In this document: positions 1 through 11,636 of the stretch, piece by piece
How the letters are laid out: every line of letters begins with the position of its first letter
How positions within the stretch are numbered: position 1 is the first letter of the stretch
NCBI GenBank assembly: GCA_030544215.1
Contig: JARZZO010000008.1
Span: 25,955,614 to 26,019,613 of the forward strand
Length of the DNA: 64,000 nt
Direction of reading: 5' to 3'
Origin: Zantedeschia hybrid cultivar
Lineage: Eukaryota > Streptophyta > Magnoliopsida > Alismatales > Araceae
The notes under the pieces: generated by a model
Seen by the model: only the letters and a program-made list of their open reading frames with translations
Database searches by the model: none
What the model was told of the DNA's origin: nothing
Position numbers and translations under genes: made by a program

Positions 1-2
1 GA

Positions 3-2003
3 TGGCAAAGCTTTCTATCTCAATTTGATATCACTTACATTCAACAGAAAGCGATCAAGGGCTATGCCATAGCAGAACATCTTGCTCATCATCCCCTTCC
101 TAGATTTGATCCAGTGCGATCAGAGTTTCCGGATGAGGAACTGATGTCCGTAAATCAAATCAGAGATGATATGTGGACTCTGCATTTTGACGGAGCTCTG
201 AATTCTCATGGAAAAGGGATCGGTATTGTTCTGTTATCACCTGAAGGTGTCACCATTCCACAAGCCTTTCAGCTTGATTTTCCAGTTACAAACAATATAG
301 CTGAATACGAGGCACTCCTTGCTGGTCTCGAGGCTGCTCATTTTCATGGTGCTACCAAACTCAGGATCGTAGGTGATAGCCAACTGATTCTTCGCCAAGT
401 GCTGACCAAGTATCGAACTCTCGATCCCAAACTCAAGCCTTATCAAGAACTTACTTCTGCTTACTCAAAGCTTTTCACGAAATTGATCTTTGTCCATGTC
501 CCTAGGAATCAGAACATCTTAGCTGACGCTCTAGCTTCACTTGCATCTTCTCTTGATTTTCCAATTAGCAAGCAATCTGAATCAATCATAGTTCATAGGC
601 GTCTTTCACCCGCCGTGAAAGATCCTTCATTCCTTAGAACTAAGGAGAAGTTGCTGAAGAAAGTCAGAGACGGAGATATCATTGAGAAAAGAGAAATCAT
701 GTGGATAGAGCTGTTAGAAGAGATGGATGATGAACAGAAGCCATGGTATTATGAAATTGCAAAATATTGTGAAGATCAATCATATCCTGAGGAAGCTACA
801 ACTGAGGAGAAGAGAGCTATCAGGAGAGTTGCTCAACGATACACCCTAGTTGGGGGAGGATTATATAAGAGAGGTTTTGATGGAGTTCTTCTGAGATGTC
901 TAGACGAAGATGAGCTTTGGAAGGTTATGGAAGGAGCTCATAGTGGAGTTTGTGGTGGTCATGTCAATGGACAGATGCTAGCAAAGAAGATCCTTAGACA
1001 AGGATTTTACTGGCCAACCATGGGAGAAGATTGCGTAGGATATGTTCGTAGGTGTGCTAAGTGTCAACTTCACGCCGATAAAATTCATTCTCCTGCATCT
1101 TCACTCCATCCTGTTTCTTCCCCATGGCCTTTCTCCATGTGGGCTTTCGACATTATTGGACCTCTTGGTAATCCAGATTCCGGCATCAAGCAAAAATCTT
1201 TCATTCTCACGGCAACGGAATACTTCACCAAGTGGGCAGAAGCTGAAGCGTACGTGGAGATCAAAGCATCAACCGTCTGCAAGTTCATCATGAAGAACAT
1301 CATCACTCGATTTGGAATTCCAAGCACCATCGTCACCGACAACGGACCGCAGTTCGTGTCACAAGAACTGAAGGACCTCTGTAACAGGTATAAAATTGCA
1401 TTGCATCATTCATCTCCTTATTATCCGCAAGGCAATGGCCAAGCAGAGGCAACAAATAAGACTTTGATAAAAATCATCAAAAAGACGTGTAAATCTAATA
1501 AGTTCGCAGATTGGCCAGAAAAATTGGTTGAGGCTCTATGGGTCTACCGAACTTCAATCCGCACACCCACTGGACAAACTCCTTATTTCTTAACATTTGG
1601 AATGGAGGCGGTAGTTCCATATGAGATCCTCATACCGTCATTAAGAGTACAATTGAATAAGGAATTTTCCATTGATGAACATCGTTCAGCACTCCTTGCT
1701 CAATTGGAACTTTTAGACGAGAAAAGATGGTCAGCTGCTAATCATGCAAAAGTTTATCAAAACAGACTAGCACGTTTTTATCAAAAGAAAGTCATTGAAC
1801 GTAAGTTCAAAGTCGGTGAAATGGTTGTCAAAAGAATTTTTATAAAACCTGGTGGTCCGCGTTCTAAGCTCCAACCCAACTGGGAAGGACCTTATGTTGT
1901 ATCGCACGCTTTTCCTGGTAATGCTTATCGTCTTATTAATGCAGAAGGAGAAGAGTTAAAACATCCCTGGAATGGTTTACATCTTAAGAAATACTACCCT
2001 TAG
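3..2003 (+). CDS. Ty3/Tat retrotransposon pol, 3' part (RNase H + integrase), cut by window edge
   Basis: This is the C-terminal part of a Ty3/gypsy Tat-clade polyprotein, which degrades the RNA template and inserts the cDNA. The frame is already open at base 3, so the gene begins outside the window; the ATG at 114 is only the first internal Met. Seen in order are the end of the RT-linked RNase H and a second, archaeal-like RNase H (WTLHFDGAL, then TNNIAEYEAL, GDSQL and ADALASLAS). The integrase follows, with a zinc-binding HHCC segment (H/H near 935-960, CAKC near 1053), a DDE core (FDIIG near 1145, TDNGPQF near 1336, GQAEA near 1440) and a C-terminal tail ending LKKYYP before TAG. The catalytic D, D and E are all present. 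A dual RNase H is the mark of the Tat lineage. A noncoding region and a 3' LTR follow. I see no frameshift in the visible part. Confidence 0.93.
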   Translation, partial: WQSFLSQFDITYIQQKAIKGYAIAEHLAHHPLPRFDPVRSEFPDEELMSVNQIRDDMWTLHFDGALNSHGKGIGIVLLSPEGVTIPQAFQLDFPVTNNIAEYEALLAGLEAAHFHGATKLRIVGDSQLILRQVLTKYRTLDPKLKPYQELTSAYSKLFTKLIFVHVPRNQNILADALASLASSLDFPISKQSESIIVHRRLSPAVKDPSFLRTKEKLLKKVRDGDIIEKREIMWIELLEEMDDEQKPWYYEIAKYCEDQSYPEEATTEEKRAIRRVAQRYTLVGGGLYKRGFDGVLLRCLDEDELWKVMEGAHSGVCGGHVNGQMLAKKILRQGFYWPTMGEDCVGYVRRCAKCQLHADKIHSPASSLHPVSSPWPFSMWAFDIIGPLGNPDSGIKQKSFILTATEYFTKWAEAEAYVEIKASTVCKFIMKNIITRFGIPSTIVTDNGPQFVSQELKDLCNRYKIALHHSSPYYPQGNGQAEATNKTLIKIIKKTCKSNKFADWPEKLVEALWVYRTSIRTPTGQTPYFLTFGMEAVVPYEILIPSLRVQLNKEFSIDEHRSALLAQLELLDEKRWSAANHAKVYQNRLARFYQKKVIERKFKVGEMVVKRIFIKPGGPRSKLQPNWEGPYVVSHAFPGNAYRLINAEGEELKHPWNGLHLKKYYP

Positions 2004-4383
2004 GTTAAAGAGTCGATCAGTATGGTACAAAGACCAGTGGAATCAGAAAATTTATAAACTCAAATTTCCTTATCAGTCTGGATAAGTTAATTTCAAGCCC
2101 ATTACTACACGTTTGATTCGTGAGTAACAAGAGATGACAAGTCCTAAAGGATATCGAAAGCTTGACCAAAAGTGTAAAGTACAAATCATTCTTTTTAAAG
2201 CAAAAATTCTGTTTTATACTCGGCCCATGATGTCGGAACGAGGCTTAGAATAGACTACCAAAAATACCCGCCATCTTAGTAGGAGGCCGTCATAAAAAAA
2301 TGGGGGAGATCCGTCCCGAAAAAGAAAAAGAAAAGAATAGCAAAAAGAAAAAACAAAAGGCAAAAAGCCAAATGTCAAATCAAAAAGGCCATTATATTAC
2401 AAACGTTACATCAAGGCCATGAAATGAAATAAAAGGGAACGCAAGGTCGATAAATACCCCGGAAAGAAAATGACCGAACCCCAACGGATATTAGGGTAGA
2501 AAAGGGACATCTTTTTAAGTTTCCGGAACCTTCTCATGGGCTTTCTAAACTTATTCATCTTTTCTTTCTAAAGAAATGTACTCCAAACTTAAGGAATGGC
2601 TTAGATCGACTAAGGGTCAAATCATCAAATGGGATCACGAATGGAAACACAAATTCAAACACGATGGGTTTAAGTTGAGTTGTTAAAGAACAATTTGGGA
2701 ATTAAGTTAATAAATGAATATGATCTTTTGATCTAAGTACCATACTGATCTTTTAGTCAAAAATTCAAAAAAAAAATACATATATCAAAATTCAAAAAAA
2801 ATACATATATCAAAATTCAAAAAAAAATACATATATCAAAATTCAAAAAAAATACATATATCAAAACCCAAAAAAATACATATATCAAAATTCAAAAAAA
2901 ATGCATATGCCAAAAGTCAAAAAAAATACATATATTTCAAAACCCCAAACAAAAATGAATATTTCAAAACCACAAAAATATTTCAGTTAGCATCTGCTTG
3001 TTGCATTTAGTATGTTTCATTCCTTTTATTTTCAGTGAGCATCTGTTTGCTTTTATGTTGCATTTTTACTTAAGTTTGATTATTCTCATTACCTTTGTTA
3101 ATAAAGGCTATGCCCCTTGACCCTTCTATCAAGGATAGGATCAAGTAGTCGGTTACTTAACCAGGCAAGGGGCTAAGCCTAAACGGATACTTAACATGTT
3201 TGTTCAAGTTGTATACATGATACAAGGCATTGGTAAAGTTGGAATCCGAATAGAGAATAGCCAGAAACCTGTTTCTGTGAGTAAAAGGCGTCGAGGAGCA
3301 CTGCCGCGTTTCAACGTTGAATGACGTCTGCTCGACATGATGCGTTTTAGCTTTTTTGTTATTTATCCGAAATTCTGTGGGTTTTGATGTTTAAATTGAA
3401 TATTTGTTTGGAACTAACAATTTTGATTGCAGGAAATTCAGAAAAAAGTTGGAAATGTCAAGAAGATCCCACTATGGGAGTCAAGAAGTCTCGACCGTGG
3501 CTAAAAAGACGGTTATTTCTACCCTTGTAGTATTCCATGTAATTATTTCATTTGCATCAGCATTATTATATGATAAGTATTTATTAGATCATATCAAGGA
3601 CCTTGTGGTTTTGATGAAACTGGAATTTGAGTTCTCCTTCAACAAAAACAGTGATAATTCCAGAGAATTCTTAATCGCACGGATAGGCCGTTGGGTTGTT
3701 AATTAGTGAGGACGATGGTTCCACTTTTGTGAAACGGTGCGTGGATAAACGAGCTTCGGCTTAGCACTGAATTACAAGAATTGGTATCTTGACTCATTAA
3801 TGACAATTTAACAATATTATCCTTGATTAATTTATATTTTATTTGACTTTATATTTTTCTTTTAGCCCAGCATGCATCATGTAGGACTTTGAAATCATTG
3901 TGATAAGAATTAATTATTGATTAAGTTTCAGACCATTAATCAAATAATCAAACATGATATGAAATATTCCATTCTGAATTAAGTATCTTGATTATCTTTG
4001 AGGTTCGCTTGAAGATATCATTGGAATTCTATCCTTGATTGGATTCTTTATCCAATATTTCTTGTTTTTCTTTTAAGATCCATCATGGCTGCAGCACGTC
4101 CACATTGGCTGGCAAACGCTCCCCATGATGAAACCTACAGTGTCTACGACCTGGGGTACTTCCCACTCCGAGGAGGTTGATCGACCTTATTTTATTTCCT
4201 TGTCTACCTCATCCAGATAGGATTGATTCCATTGATTTCCTTGAGCTATCTTCATTGATAATTTCGAGAAAAATTTCAATCATGTGATGTTAAGAGCGTG
4301 TCTCATCACACCTTGCCATCACCTTTTCAGTACATTCCATTTCATTTCACTCCCTTGCAAAGACGATGCCAAGGTGAGGCAGC
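2004..4383 (+). other. 3' noncoding region of the Tat element
   Basis: This stretch lies between the pol stop and the presumed 3' LTR. It is AT-rich with no convincing gene. A 100-codon frame at 3404-3706 shows no recognisable motif and I do not call it. Long 3' untranslated regions with tandem repeats are typical of Tat elements, and this one carries such an array at 2757-2975. The last bases before the LTR (about 4365-4383) are purine-rich and are the best candidate for a polypurine tract, though a weak one. Confidence 0.6.
2757..2975 (+). repeat. A-rich tandem repeat, about 25-28 bp unit, ~8 copies
   Basis: Units of the form CAAAATTC-(A)7-9-TACATATAT follow head to tail and become more diverged toward the right (TGCATATGCC, ATATTTC). 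Unit length varies with the A run. The array lies in the 3' noncoding region of the Tat element, where such arrays are common. Confidence 0.85.
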
Positions 4384-4572
4384 TGTAGACACGCTAATTT
4401 TGACGTCATTTTGAGTAAATTTCATATCATATAATAATGCCTCATAATGGTCTGATAATTAATCATTAATTAATTTTTATTGATCTTTTTAAGTGTCGGG
4501 TTTAACAGACATGTTTTAAGTTAATCAATTGAATTGATTTTAGTTCAAATTTCAGTTAAAATATGCATAATT

Positions 4573-4871
4573 CTAAAAGGCGTCGACTCATGTAGACGCG
4601 TTTTAGAGTTTATTCCTATTTTAGCGTTTAAATTTGAATTTTAATTAATTGATTTATTAGCTAAAAGGCGTCTGTAAGGTTCGACGCGTTTTAGGTTTCC
4701 TAAGCTGTTTTAACTTCTCTTCCGGATGTTTATCCTTATTTTAATTAGTGTAAAAGACGTCTACACATATGGACGCGTTTTAGCTAATAAAGATAAAGAT
4801 AAGTTTTCCCGGATATTTATCCTTATCTTAATTTAATCTTAAAGGCGTCAGCCAAGGTGGACGCGTTTTAG
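4573..4871 (+). repeat. Four 34-bp quasi-palindromes spaced 88-89 bp in the LTR U3
   Basis: The copies lie at 4573-4606, 4661-4694, 4750-4783 and 4838-4871. Each is exactly 34 bp: a left arm CTAAAAGGCGTC (small variants), a variable centre of about 10 bp, and a right arm GACGCGTTTTAG that is nearly its inverse complement. The DNA between copies is loosely repeated (GGAT-TTTATCCTTAT), so this is a diverged 88-bp tandem repeat with a conserved core just upstream of the TATA box. Confidence 0.85.
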
Positions 4872-4969
4872 ATAATTACAGATAAAGATGAATTAATCAA
4901 TAATTATCTGTCGATTAAGGTAGATAAATCCGAGATTTTTCTATGTTAATCGCGAACGCAGAAAATGCC

Positions 4970-4977
4970 TATAAATA
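4970..4977 (+). promoter_or_regulatory. TATA box of the Tat LTR
   Basis: TATAAATA lies about 100 bp downstream of the fourth quasi-palindrome and about 590 bp into the LTR, as expected for the U3/R border. Confidence 0.65.
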
Positions 4978-5639
4978 CCTTGCATCTCAAGGAGTAAAAA
5001 AAAAGGAAGAGAGAGAATTATTGAGCCACAGCGTTATAGTGATTTGAAGATCGAAGCAACCACGTCGGAACGCCGGAGCGCTGCCATTTCCAGAAGTCGG
5101 CATCCTTCTTCAAGATCTTCATCTTTTCAAAACTTCAACCAACTGGACTGGGCATAAGTTTTTCATATCTGAATTTCATTTTCATTCATTAGTTTCATTC
5201 TCTCATACTCACTGCATGCCACACACACCACACCATCAATTTTCTAAAACCCATCTGTTCTAAAGGGGTTTCAAAGCCATTTAAAACAAGTGAGTTGCTG
5301 TTTAAACATGTTCATAACCATAGTTAATTTTGATATTATTTCTACTTAGATTCTCATCATTGTTTCTCCTTTATTTTTCTGTCTCTCTGTCTCTGCTGCA
5401 TCCAACAACAACAACAAGAGTTCAAAAAGAGGGAAATCAAGCACGAAGCCAGGAGAACTTCTGGACGATCCTCAACATTCAACAGCAAGAACGAAAGAAC
5501 AAAGAGGCTCTCTTTCTTCAGCCGGCTGAAGGAGGGGAACCAAGGATTCATTCTTCCGCGTTTAAACAGGTAGGCGATCAAACTCTTTTGAAGCTTTTTA
5601 GTTAAAAGTTTCTGGCGATCACTGCACCTTAGTTGCATT

Positions 5640-6432
5640 TTTTTTAATAGGTTAATTTACCCTAAACAACATAGTTTCTCACATAAATCACACGAGCAAT
5701 TTTTCAGCACCTATACTGGGCTCGGCCCCTGGCCGAGCCAGGGCTTGGACCAGGGGCGCCAGGCCTAGGCCTGGCTCGGCCAAGCCCTGGACCCGGCCCG
5801 TCCGGTCCGACCGGCTCGGGACTGGGCCCAGGGCCGGTTCAGTGCGTGAACCCTTCCCCCCCAAACCCGACGCCCATGCAGAAAACCCTAACAGGGTTAA
5901 CAGGTGAAGGCCGGCGGCTGGAGGGGCGGCTGGCCGCCGCCGGCGAGCGCCCAGGCCCCGGCTGTCGCCGCCGGCGACGCCCCCGGCGCCGGCAACCTGC
6001 CCGACGCCGGTGGGGCATGGGTTCGGTTAGGCCGAGCCCCAAAAACCCCAAAAATTCTGAATTTTTCAGGTTTCAAACACCCGAGTTTGGGCTCGTTTTT
6101 TAGGACCTCCAAGGGCACTCTAGCGCCGATCTTGGTGACCGGTGGATAGAGGTGACTATCCTCTATGGATCCGGAGTCTCGGCCGGCCTTCCCAACGCTT
6201 GGGAAGCGAGTACGGAGTCGCCGAAAACACCCCGTTCATCGTCCCACGAAGAACTCCGAAAACCCCAAATAAAATCCGAAAAATCACAGAAAAATAATCA
6301 AATTATTTGTGTTCATCTCATGAACACTATTCCGTCATTTTAATCGGATTAAACGCATGGAATAACTCAAGAAAAATTAATTTCGAAAACCGAAACGGGA
6401 CGAGAAACAATGGAACCTGGCTCTGATACCAC
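5640..6432 (-). mobile_element. Internal remnant of a minus-strand LTR element (no coding)
   Basis: This GC-rich segment lies to the left of, and so reads away from, the initiator-Met primer site at 6416-6431. Around 5715-5835 it carries inverted and repeated GGCTCGGCC / CCAGGCC motifs that could fold strongly. The many overlapping short frames here look like GC-rich noise and none shows a retroelement domain. I infer a non-autonomous element of the LARD type, cut on the left by the Tat LTR or its insertion. Confidence 0.5.
6416..6431 (-). promoter_or_regulatory. Primer binding site, initiator tRNA-Met type
   Basis: On the minus strand the sequence reads TGGTATCAGAGCCAGG, the classic plant PBS complementary to the 3' end of initiator tRNA-Met. 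It begins one base after the LTR end (CCCAACA). Confidence 0.9.
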
Positions 6433-7984
6433 TGTTGGGTTTTCTCGGTTTCTCCGGATCGCTCACGCAGCGGAAAAAAAAAATATTTACAGCGATCCGT
6501 TCCTGTTTCGAAATCTAAAATACAAGATAATCGGATTATCTGCTCTCACCGTATGCGGATTCGAATCCGCAGCCGTTCGGTTCCGTCGGTGTGACACCGC
6601 AAGCTGCACAAACGTCCGGCCTCTAGCGAAGTCCACGCGATCCTCCCCGCGACGGATATCCTCGAGTTCCTCGTTCTTCGCAGCCCACGAAGCCTCCGTC
6701 GGTCGCCGCAATGATCGCCGCAACGCACGGACGATTTCCCGTCGAACGGGATTCGGAGAAGCGGCGGAGCAGATCTGGATCTGCCTGGGCGCCAGAGAAA
6801 GACAGAAACTGAGGAGGGGCGGCTAGGGTTAGCAGCAGCTTGGCCTGCTCAACCCGTTCGCTATGTTTTATACTAACCGCGCGGTTTTTCATAAAAACCC
6901 CCGGTTTATATAAAACCCACTTATTTATCCATCGCCTTGAGAATCATGTGCGTGTGACCCTCTAGGCCCAAGTACTAGTCCAGTTAATGGTCCAACAAGC
7001 CCAGTGACTCCTCACTGGCTTTATTAATTAATTAATAACCCTTTATTAATCAATTAATCAATCGAATTGATGTCGCACATCGAATTCGACCGGGCCTCCG
7101 ATCACGTTGGGTGCCAAACAACACCGCGTGAACCCGGAAGGTATTTGAGGTTAAGTAACCCACTCTTGGAACCTTTCCGCCGACAGTTACCGCGTGGATA
7201 TAATCCTTCACTCGTACAATGCTCTCGAGTCAACTCAGGGTATGGCGAGCTGTCAAACCCTAACCGGTCGACTCACTTGGATTGGATGCCGCTGATAAAT
7301 ATCGGAAAACTCCTTTTCCGATATTATCGTCCGCCCTGGCCAGGGACTTTCGCGCATCCTTCCTAGAGCATTCTCTCTCTAAGTACCGAGAGCGAATGAT
7401 TCCTTATTGACACACAATTCCCTTCGACGGTATTCCGCTGTACTCAATCCTTGGCGTATTAGAATCCCATAGCTAGAGATTCGTAAACCAAGGTCAAAGC
7501 ACAGAAGTCTACTGCCAAGGTGTCCTTGGTGTTTCAGGTCCGAGGACTATCCACGCAACTACGACAATAGAATCAAGCTGGTTGACAGTGAGGTACAATA
7601 CCATCCAGCGATTCAGTCGGACCAGTTCAATGAACTCATTCTCCAATGAGCACTTACAGATTCGCCTTAGTGTCTCCACACAAGTGACTTATGAGATCAG
7701 TCACCCTCATCATATGAGCAGGAGTAATCTGTACTAGTCTAACCGGATATTCGATGTCCTTCTCGGATATCCTCCGACTATGAACGATTAAGAATATGTG
7801 TGTTTAAGTGATCAGTCTCATTAGTATGATCTCATCATAATCTGATCACCATAGCACATATTCACTGACTTCATTATGAAACGAGAATTAATGCGATTTA
7901 TACATAATGAATATTATGCCATTATATTAATAAACGAACGAGATTTACATAGTCAGATTGGCTTGTAGGCCACCTAAACTAACA
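6433..7984 (-). repeat. LTR (5' LTR) of the minus-strand initiator-Met element
   Basis: On the minus strand it begins TGTTAGTTTAGG at 7984 and ends AACCCAACA at 6433, right next to the PBS, for a length of 1552 bp. The terminal inverted repeat is TGTT...AACA. No partner LTR is in the window; it may lie to the left beyond the nested Tat element. Short frames inside it (for example 6410-6826 and 7067-7366) are not genes. Confidence 0.75.
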
Positions 7985-9414
7985 GAGAACCCTAAGGTGT
8001 TAGAGAGAAATAGGAGGAGAGAATAGAAAGAGACTTCACAGAAGAGGGAAGGTTTTTGCGTGAGAAAAGAAGGACATATTAGTCTTTTAAGATAAATTTA
8101 ACTAAGATTAACACTTAGCCAAAGTCAATTGCCTCATTCAAACGGAGGGTTAACGGGAGGGTCCTTTTCCTACAAACAGTCGATTTTAATAGATGCAAAA
8201 GAAATTTTCTAACTTATAAGATTAAAAGCTAAATGTGAAATTTTAGAGGGACTAAGAACTAAAAAATCCAAAAGATAATTGTCTTGACATCATGTCTGAT
8301 AGAGTCATTAAGAAAGGTCAAGTGGGGATGTAAAGTGATTAAACAGTAGAGTCCGACCTTAAAAAGATGTAGTGGATCCAATTCTTCCATATTCTTTTAC
8401 GTCGTTTCCATCATATCTAAAAATTAATATTCCAAAAAAAAAAGGTTAGTGCTAGATGGTGATGAGAGGTTTTAATTCTTTTAGCCAAATCCAAAGCAGC
8501 ACGGCTACCTGAGGCGGCCTTTGCTTCTGAAATAATTACATCCATCATTGATGAAAAGGATGGCATGATTAGATGGAGAACGTTAGGTGATGGCATGATT
8601 AGGTGGAGAAATTTAAGCATGTGAGGGAATGGGAAACTTTGAATCTTATTTTTGGTAGACCTTCTAATATTTTTCAGCTTGAGAATATTTACATCATTTA
8701 ACTAACGTTAGATAAGAAAAAAAATCTTAGAGGATGTTGAGAATCTACCAGAAATAAGGTCTAGAAAATCTGATTGAACCACAATATTTCCTAGATGAGA
8801 AAGGAGGTTTTACCACAAAGATCGAGTCACACATTTGAATGTGAAAATATTGTCTTAATAGGAATGATAATTAACGTTAGTCAAGGCATCGAGCTGTGCT
8901 TAGACTTTTCACTTAACCATTAATTTCTATTATCACAGATGAGATGAGCAATGAAAATTATTAGCAATTAACATTAGGTAGGACTGTAAATGGAGTGGAA
9001 ACGGAACTGATACGCCCGTCTGATTTTACTGAACGGATTAAATCTGTATCCGCTCTGTTTATGATCTAGATAAAGAGTGGACATTAGATTACATATATTT
9101 TTCGGATTTGGAGTAGATATGGATAATATTCTAATATTAGGGGGTTAATTAGAAAATTATATTTGAGAGAAATAATGCACCAAAAAATTTAAAATATATA
9201 CTAATATATCAATACTTGAATTAGTTATCATAAAAAGAAAAGAATACTTAACATAAAATGTTAAAAAAACTTATTTGATGTGAAAATGATTAAATTAAAA
9301 TATTTTTGCCAAAATATTTAGTAATATACTAGATTATATGGTTTTGAGCTTGGATGTGTCAAACCTCAATTCCGTGCTCTCGCCATTTGATTTTCAAATC
9401 AGATAATAAAAAAT
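7985..9414. other. Intergenic, AT-rich; a degenerate element near 8985
   Basis: No gene seen. Around 8988-9125 the sequence TAGGACTGTAAATGGAGTGG and repeated 'cggat' words resemble one end of the hAT-like element at 39175-39843, so a broken copy is likely. Confidence 0.4.
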
Positions 9415-9613
9415 GAGTAACACTTGTTGCACTGTGCCGCACGGGTGCGACCAATTTTTAATTTTTTTAAATTTTTTTAATGATGGGTTCTATCATGTTC
9501 TACCCACTCAATAATCTTATTTTCGATCAGACGAAGTGTTGAACATGATGGGGCTGGCCTAAAGATTTAAAAAAATAATTTTTCACGCGGGTGATAGTAT
9601 AACATTTCTCATA
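9415..9613. mobile_element. Degenerate small inverted-repeat element
   Basis: The left end GAGTAACACTTGTTGCACTG and the inverse of the right end (GAGAAATGTTATACTATCAC) are loosely alike, and the left end resembles the long-TIR family at 12953, 15084 and 38772. I find no matching 9-bp flanks, so this is a decayed or chimeric copy. Confidence 0.35.
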
Positions 9614-10574
9614 TCTATCCATACATTGGAGGTTACACTTTTTCAATAGTCTTCCAACGAGTGGCCAAATGAAGAAAGTTGTGCGAAAGATCGAGATATC
9701 AATTAGAATTTATGGCTTTTTATAAAAGACTAACTGCAACTTTTTAAAGATATCAAAAGTACATAGGTTAGGTGTATGTATACAAATGTGATGGTTTACA
9801 TGAATGTACAAATAAAAATTCCTAAAATCAATATGTACACATGCGTATGGTTAGTTGTATATATACATCTATATGTGCATCTAAATAGCATATATACATC
9901 GTGTGTAAATGTAGAAAGCATTCTTCATGTTTAGAAATATTTAGGGATATATATCTGTCCTACAAATCGCTATATTTGTATGCACACCTCTGACTCCAGC
10001 ATATTACTATAAATACCCTGACATCTTCACCAAGGGTACAATTATACCGTTGCATTAAAATTGTCATAACCTCCAATACCGTATGTGACAAAAAGACTTG
10101 CTCAACTCCGATAAAATCAAGATTATATATGCAAAAACAACAGAATTTACTTTGCCATATTCGGTTGGAGTTCATAGCATTTCACTAAATAAATAATCAC
10201 AATTTTTTTAAAGATGTCATAAACATATATAATAATATGTGAAAGTCAAAAACAAATACATAAAAATGATGGTTTACTAGAGTATATATACGAGAATCCC
10301 TTTTATATGTAACACTTGTATATGTATAGGGTTAATTTTATATAAACCATCCTTACATGAAAAATATAAAAAATGCCACTCTTGCTTACACAATATCATA
10401 TATACCCTTCTTATATGATTATACTATCAAATATGTCATTGTCATTACTCTCCATCTATTTAACTAAATTAGACATAGGTTAAGCATAACTAGAGATGGA
10501 AAGGACTGATATGCCCTTTGGTCAAATAATCTTATTATTTATTTTTATCTTTGACCCGATGTTCTCATCCCTTG

Positions 10575-10575
<1 letters not shown>
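9614..10575. other. Intergenic, AT-rich
   Basis: No gene, RNA or well-bounded repeat was recognised. Short TATATA/ACATATA words are frequent. Confidence 0.5.

Positions 10576-10632
<57 letters not shown>
10576..10632. repeat. Compound microsatellite (TA)n(GA)n
   Basis: About 15 TA units pass directly into about 14 GA units. The three overlapping frames that cover it are artefacts of the simple repeat. Confidence 0.95.
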
Positions 10633-10635
<3 letters not shown>

Positions 10636-11432
10636 CAGGGGCGAGAGGGGGGCTACGGTGGGGTGACGGGAGGGGGGCCGCGGTGGGCAGGGTGCGCGGC
10701 AGGGACAAGAGGAGGGGGAGGAAGAAGAAGAAGAGGAGACGGTCATGACGGCGTGACAGAGGGAGAAGAGGAGGATGGAGAGGAAGAAGAAGAAGAGGAG
10801 GGGGTGGTGGGAGGAACCTGGCCGCAGTGGAAGTAGCCATTGGAGTTCCGACCAAAGAGGTTCATGGAGGACGGGGAGGGTGCTAGTGTGGACGTGTGGG
10901 GGAAGTACTTCCGGTTGCTGCTGTTCGGGAGCGGGCAAAGGGTCGTAGGGCGTCACTAGTACTGTTGGGTTATGCGGCTATGGTGTAGTGCTTCAAGTGG
11001 GAAATGACAGGAGGGGCATAGGTGGACATGGCGGAGGGGCCCTGATTGATGGTACCTAGGGCACGCATGTTGGTGTGCTCGCGCCCATGGAGCGGCTGGA
11101 TCCGCTACCCCCAATCGTTGTGGGCTCCGGCTCTAGAACCCCGTCACCATCAAGAAATAGGACTCCTTTACCACTTGCTCATACGGGGGCTCCACCATTG
11201 CCGATGACACCAGTGAGGAGGAGAAAGGGTCGGCATGAGGGTGCCTCGTTGGCAGGCCGACAGGTGGCTGGAGATGGAGATGGGGGAGTTCTGAGTGTGG
11301 AGGAGTATAAGGGGAGCGCGGAGGAGAGGCATAGGGCAACCAGAAGCATGGGTAGATCAGCCGAGGCCAGCGTCGTCATCGTGCTTGTCGGCTCCTCTTC
11401 CTCTTCGCCGTCGGTGGGCTCAGAGTAGTACT
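10633..11432. other. Purine/GC-rich stretch, no gene called
   Basis: The composition rises sharply in G (gaggag, ggaggg, gaagaagaag), unlike the AT-rich flanks. Overlapping frames on both strands are low-complexity (Pro/Leu/Ser or Arg/Gly) and none shows a domain. It could be a captured gene fragment or a CpG-rich relic. Confidence 0.4.
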
Positions 11433-11636
11433 GGTAAGATACATACACTAGAGGGTGCAAATTGGTCTTTTTACCCTCCATTCGTTACATTTTAAAGATT
11501 TTAGAGAATATTCCTGATATATTCTTACGACCGCCGGTAAGATACATACACTAGAGGGTGCAAATTGGTCTTTTTACCCTCCATTCGTTACATTTTAAAG
11601 ATTTTAGAGAATATTCCTGATATATTCTTACGACCG
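11433..11636 (+). repeat. 103-bp tandem duplication (two near-identical copies)
   Basis: The copy starting GGTAAGATACATACAC at 11433 repeats at 11536 with no difference that I can see through CTTACGACCG. The exact match points to a recent duplication. Confidence 0.95.

Larger units (their letters stand above)
4384..5630 (+). repeat. 3' LTR of the Tat element (right end approximate)
   Basis: The start TGTAGACACGC is typical of Tat-lineage LTRs and follows a purine-rich stretch. A TATA box (TATAAATA, 4970-4977) marks the promoter, with the U3 region to its left and R/U5 to its right. The U3 region contains four evenly spaced quasi-palindromes. The 5' LTR lies outside the window, so the right boundary cannot be fixed by comparison; a CA near 5628 is one possible end. 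DNA of another element follows. Confidence 0.6.

Noticed and set aside
2200..2330. AAAAAAATGGGGGAGA near 2295 considered as a polypurine tract
   Set aside because: No LTR-like TG start follows it, whereas a typical Tat LTR start lies at 4384.
3404..3706. 100-codon plus-strand frame in the Tat 3' noncoding region
   Set aside because: No domain, AT-rich, and inside retrotransposon noncoding DNA.
5839..6149. Overlapping GC-rich frames on both strands
   Set aside because: Low-complexity Arg/Pro/Ala readings of GC-rich element DNA; none has retroelement or host motifs.
10522..10956. 144-codon minus-strand frame running through the TA/GA microsatellite
   Set aside because: Its composition is set by simple repeats; no domain or splice context.
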